From NCBI GenBank assembly GCA_015490215.1, contig WFYH01000080.1:1-7319 (forward strand): a stretch of DNA of 7,319 nt. Reading direction: 5' to 3'. A program made the position numbers and the translations under genes. The stretch's first letter is position 1, and every line of letters begins with the position of its first letter. This document shows positions 6,523 to 7,319 of the stretch, in pieces. The stretch comes from Aquificaceae bacterium (lineage in GTDB: Bacteria > Aquificota > Aquificia > Aquificales > Aquificaceae). The notes beneath the pieces were generated by a model that saw only the letters and a list, made by a program, of their open reading frames with translations, searched no databases and was not told where the DNA came from.

Positions 6523-6532
6523 GCAAATTTGC
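6523..6532. repeat. 10-bp palindrome GCAAATTTGC inside CCAG/CTGG arms
   Basis: A perfect 10-bp palindrome with no spacer, too tight to fold back well as RNA on its own, therefore more like a DNA-binding site. It is flanked by CCAG (6514-6517) and CTGG (6536-6539), and preceded by the inverted repeat GGAGT/ACTCC (6492-6496 and 6511-6515). Confidence 0.5.
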
Positions 6533-6553
6533 AAACTGGGTGCTCTATATAGA

Positions 6554-6567
6554 TGTGTGGATACAGC
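6554..6567 (+). repeat. Direct repeat TGTGTGGATACAGC, copy 2
   Basis: Exact repeat of 6411-6424, lying 44 nt before the ATPase start codon and just upstream of the promoter candidate at 6576-6603. That position suits an operator or activator site. Confidence 0.6.
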
Positions 6568-6575
6568 CCAAACGA

Positions 6576-6603
6576 TTGATACTCAATAAAAAGACGCTAA
6601 ACT
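6576..6603 (+). promoter_or_regulatory. Possible promoter giving a leaderless message for the ATPase gene
   Basis: TTGATA (6576-6581; 5 of 6 to TTGACA) is followed after 16 bp by TAAACT (6598-6603; 4 of 6 to TATAAT). The predicted start of transcription is at about 6610, on or beside the ATG at 6611. This agrees with the absence of any Shine-Dalgarno sequence before that ATG. Confidence 0.35.
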
Positions 6604-6610
6604 CTTATCT

Positions 6611-7297
6611 ATGGCGTATTTAGTGTTAAAGCGTGGCTACCAACGCAATAAGCCGTATCTTGCCTTAAGACGGGTTGAATACAAGGGTATCGGGCGGTTC
6701 CGTAGAAGGATAGAAAAAGAGGAATACGTAAAGGCTAACTTCTTGGTCATCAAGGGCGGGCGGTCTTCGGGCAAAAGCAGAGAGACACATAAGCTCTATA
6801 GATGGTCTCAAGAACTCTGGGGAACTTCGGGAGTGTGGTTTAGGGCTACGGAGAGCCTTGAGAACTTCTTTAGAAGGGCGGGACTGCAAAGGGAAGACCT
6901 GAGAGGGCTATCACAGGCGGAGAAGATAAGCAAGCTAATAGAAGCGTGCGAAGATAAACCCGTATTCATAGACGACATAGACAAAGTAGAGGGCAAGGTA
7001 AAAAAACAGGTGGTAAAGAGCCTAATAAGGGTTTCTAAAGGCGGGGCTGTAAGTTGCGAAAATGAGAGGAAAATAGACGCTGGAATAACCGCTGAGATAA
7101 GGAGAAAGCAAGGGCTAAAGCGGTGGGAAAGCCTAAATATCCTTGACCTCGGAAGGAAGGAGGAGGAAATAAAAGACATAGGGATGCTCATGGCTATCTT
7201 TCTAATCCTCGGTGTAGCTCTGGCTTTCGGGTTCACCGAGGCTTTACTTGGGGCGCTTGGGCTTAGATATCTGGTGAGGGAAGGAGAAAAAGATTAA
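6611..7297 (+). CDS. Unrecognised P-loop ATPase with hydrophobic C-terminal segment
   Basis: I do not recognise this 228-residue protein. It has a basic N-terminal part (about 1-40), a Walker A motif GGRSSGKS (49-56, Lys55), and a Walker B-like strand PVFIDDIDKV (117-126) with Asp121/Asp122. A hydrophobic stretch at about 191-218 looks like one long or two short membrane spans, and the tail is charged. The pattern is that of a membrane-tethered AAA/STAND-like NTPase. Zot/pI-type phage assembly ATPases share the ATPase-then-membrane order, but nothing specific to them is seen. Seven of 24 arginines use CGN codons (six of the first nine), against 2 of 27 in pepQ, which hints at foreign origin. 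In-frame TAA at 6587 limits the start; ATG 6611 is the first start codon but has no Shine-Dalgarno. It is divergent from PLD-HerA across the repeat region. Confidence 0.7.
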   Translation: MAYLVLKRGYQRNKPYLALRRVEYKGIGRFRRRIEKEEYVKANFLVIKGGRSSGKSRETHKLYRWSQELWGTSGVWFRATESLENFFRRAGLQREDLRGLSQAEKISKLIEACEDKPVFIDDIDKVEGKVKKQVVKSLIRVSKGGAVSCENERKIDAGITAEIRRKQGLKRWESLNILDLGRKEEEIKDIGMLMAIFLILGVALAFGFTEALLGALGLRYLVREGEKD

Positions 7298-7298
7298 A

Positions 7299-7314
7299 GG
7301 GCGGTGGGTGGGGG
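7299..7314 (+). other. G-rich run just after the ATPase gene
   Basis: The runs GGG, GG, GGG and GGGGG, separated by single non-G bases, begin 2 nt after the ATPase stop codon. This could fold as a two-tier G-quadruplex on the plus strand or could hold the ribosome site of a gene starting beyond the window. Nothing more can be said at the edge. Confidence 0.3.
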
Positions 7315-7319
7315 AAAAG

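Larger units (their letters stand above)
6296..6567. repeat. Degenerate tandem duplication of a structured module (two copies)
   Basis: This fills most of the 365 nt without a gene between PLD-HerA and the ATPase gene. Each copy has the same ordered landmarks. Copy 1: GGGATAGAAATATCCC (6298-6313), CTTGC (6322-6326), TTAGAGACTC (6333-6342), 68 nt of other sequence, TGTGTGGATACAGC (6411-6424). Copy 2: GGGATAAAAATATCCC (6449-6464), CTTGC (6467-6471), TTAGAGGCTC (6474-6483), 70 nt of other sequence, TGTGTGGATACAGC (6554-6567). The hairpin arms match 15/16, the middle motif 9/10 and the end motif 14/14. The 68-70 nt inserts do not resemble each other, yet each holds inverted repeats. Conserved ends around a changing but structured middle suggest paired RNAs or paired complex DNA sites. 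No convincing ORF crosses the stretch. Confidence 0.6.

Noticed and set aside
6296..6567. CRISPR array
   Set aside because: There are only two copies, the repeated pieces are 10-16 bp and broken into separate motifs, and there is no regular repeat-spacer pattern and no cas gene.
6368..6589. 73-codon plus-strand ORF in the repeat region
   Set aside because: It starts with GTG inside a strong stem-loop, crosses all the repeats, has no ribosome site and an unbiased composition. The repeats explain the sequence better.

Overview
The window looks like chromosomal DNA from a thermophilic bacterium of the Aquificales type (Hydrogenobacter/Thermocrinis/Aquifex relatives). This is inferred from style, not from a search. 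The core proteins are compact and rich in Lys, Glu and Arg. Arginine is coded almost wholly by AGA/AGG and isoleucine often by ATA. Core genes of unrelated function sit in short overlapping pairs.

Layout, left to right. Positions 1-266 (minus) hold the N-terminal part of a LivG-type ABC transporter ATPase that runs off the left edge. Positions 267-556 hold no intact gene, but the plus strand looks like a small coding remnant split by a frameshift. Positions 557-2505 (plus) hold a two-gene unit: a PepQ/PepP-type M24 peptidase and the ribosome-assembly GTPase RsgA, overlapping by 4 nt. Converging on it, with 12 nt between, is a minus-strand unit: panC (pantothenate synthetase) overlapping fmt (Met-tRNA formyltransferase) by 4 nt. 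A likely panC-fmt promoter lies at the very end of the next gene upstream, a 644-residue protein (4311-6245, minus) that fuses a single-HKD phospholipase-D-like nuclease domain to a HerA-type DNA-translocating ATPase.

From about 6246 the character changes. The 365 nt between the PLD-HerA gene and the divergent gene at 6611 are packed with repeats and stem-loops. The main pattern is a module present twice: a palindromic hairpin GGGATA-N4-TATCCC, then CTTGC, then TTAGAG(A/G)CTC, then about 70 nt of differing sequence, then TGTGTGGATACAGC. The two copies are about 145-150 nt apart. Each divergent middle carries its own inverted repeats, as expected of two related structured RNAs or two copies of a complex DNA site. 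The gene at 6611-7297 (plus) is an unrecognised P-loop ATPase with a hydrophobic C-terminal segment. It has a visibly different arginine codon choice, no Shine-Dalgarno sequence and possibly a leaderless promoter, which suggests acquired or element-borne DNA.

The left and middle genes are housekeeping: peptide turnover, 30S subunit maturation, translation initiation, coenzyme A synthesis and solute uptake. The right third (PLD-HerA, duplicated repeat module, membrane-linked ATPase) is the accessory part and the best candidate for something undescribed. A role in defence or mobile-element biology is inference only.
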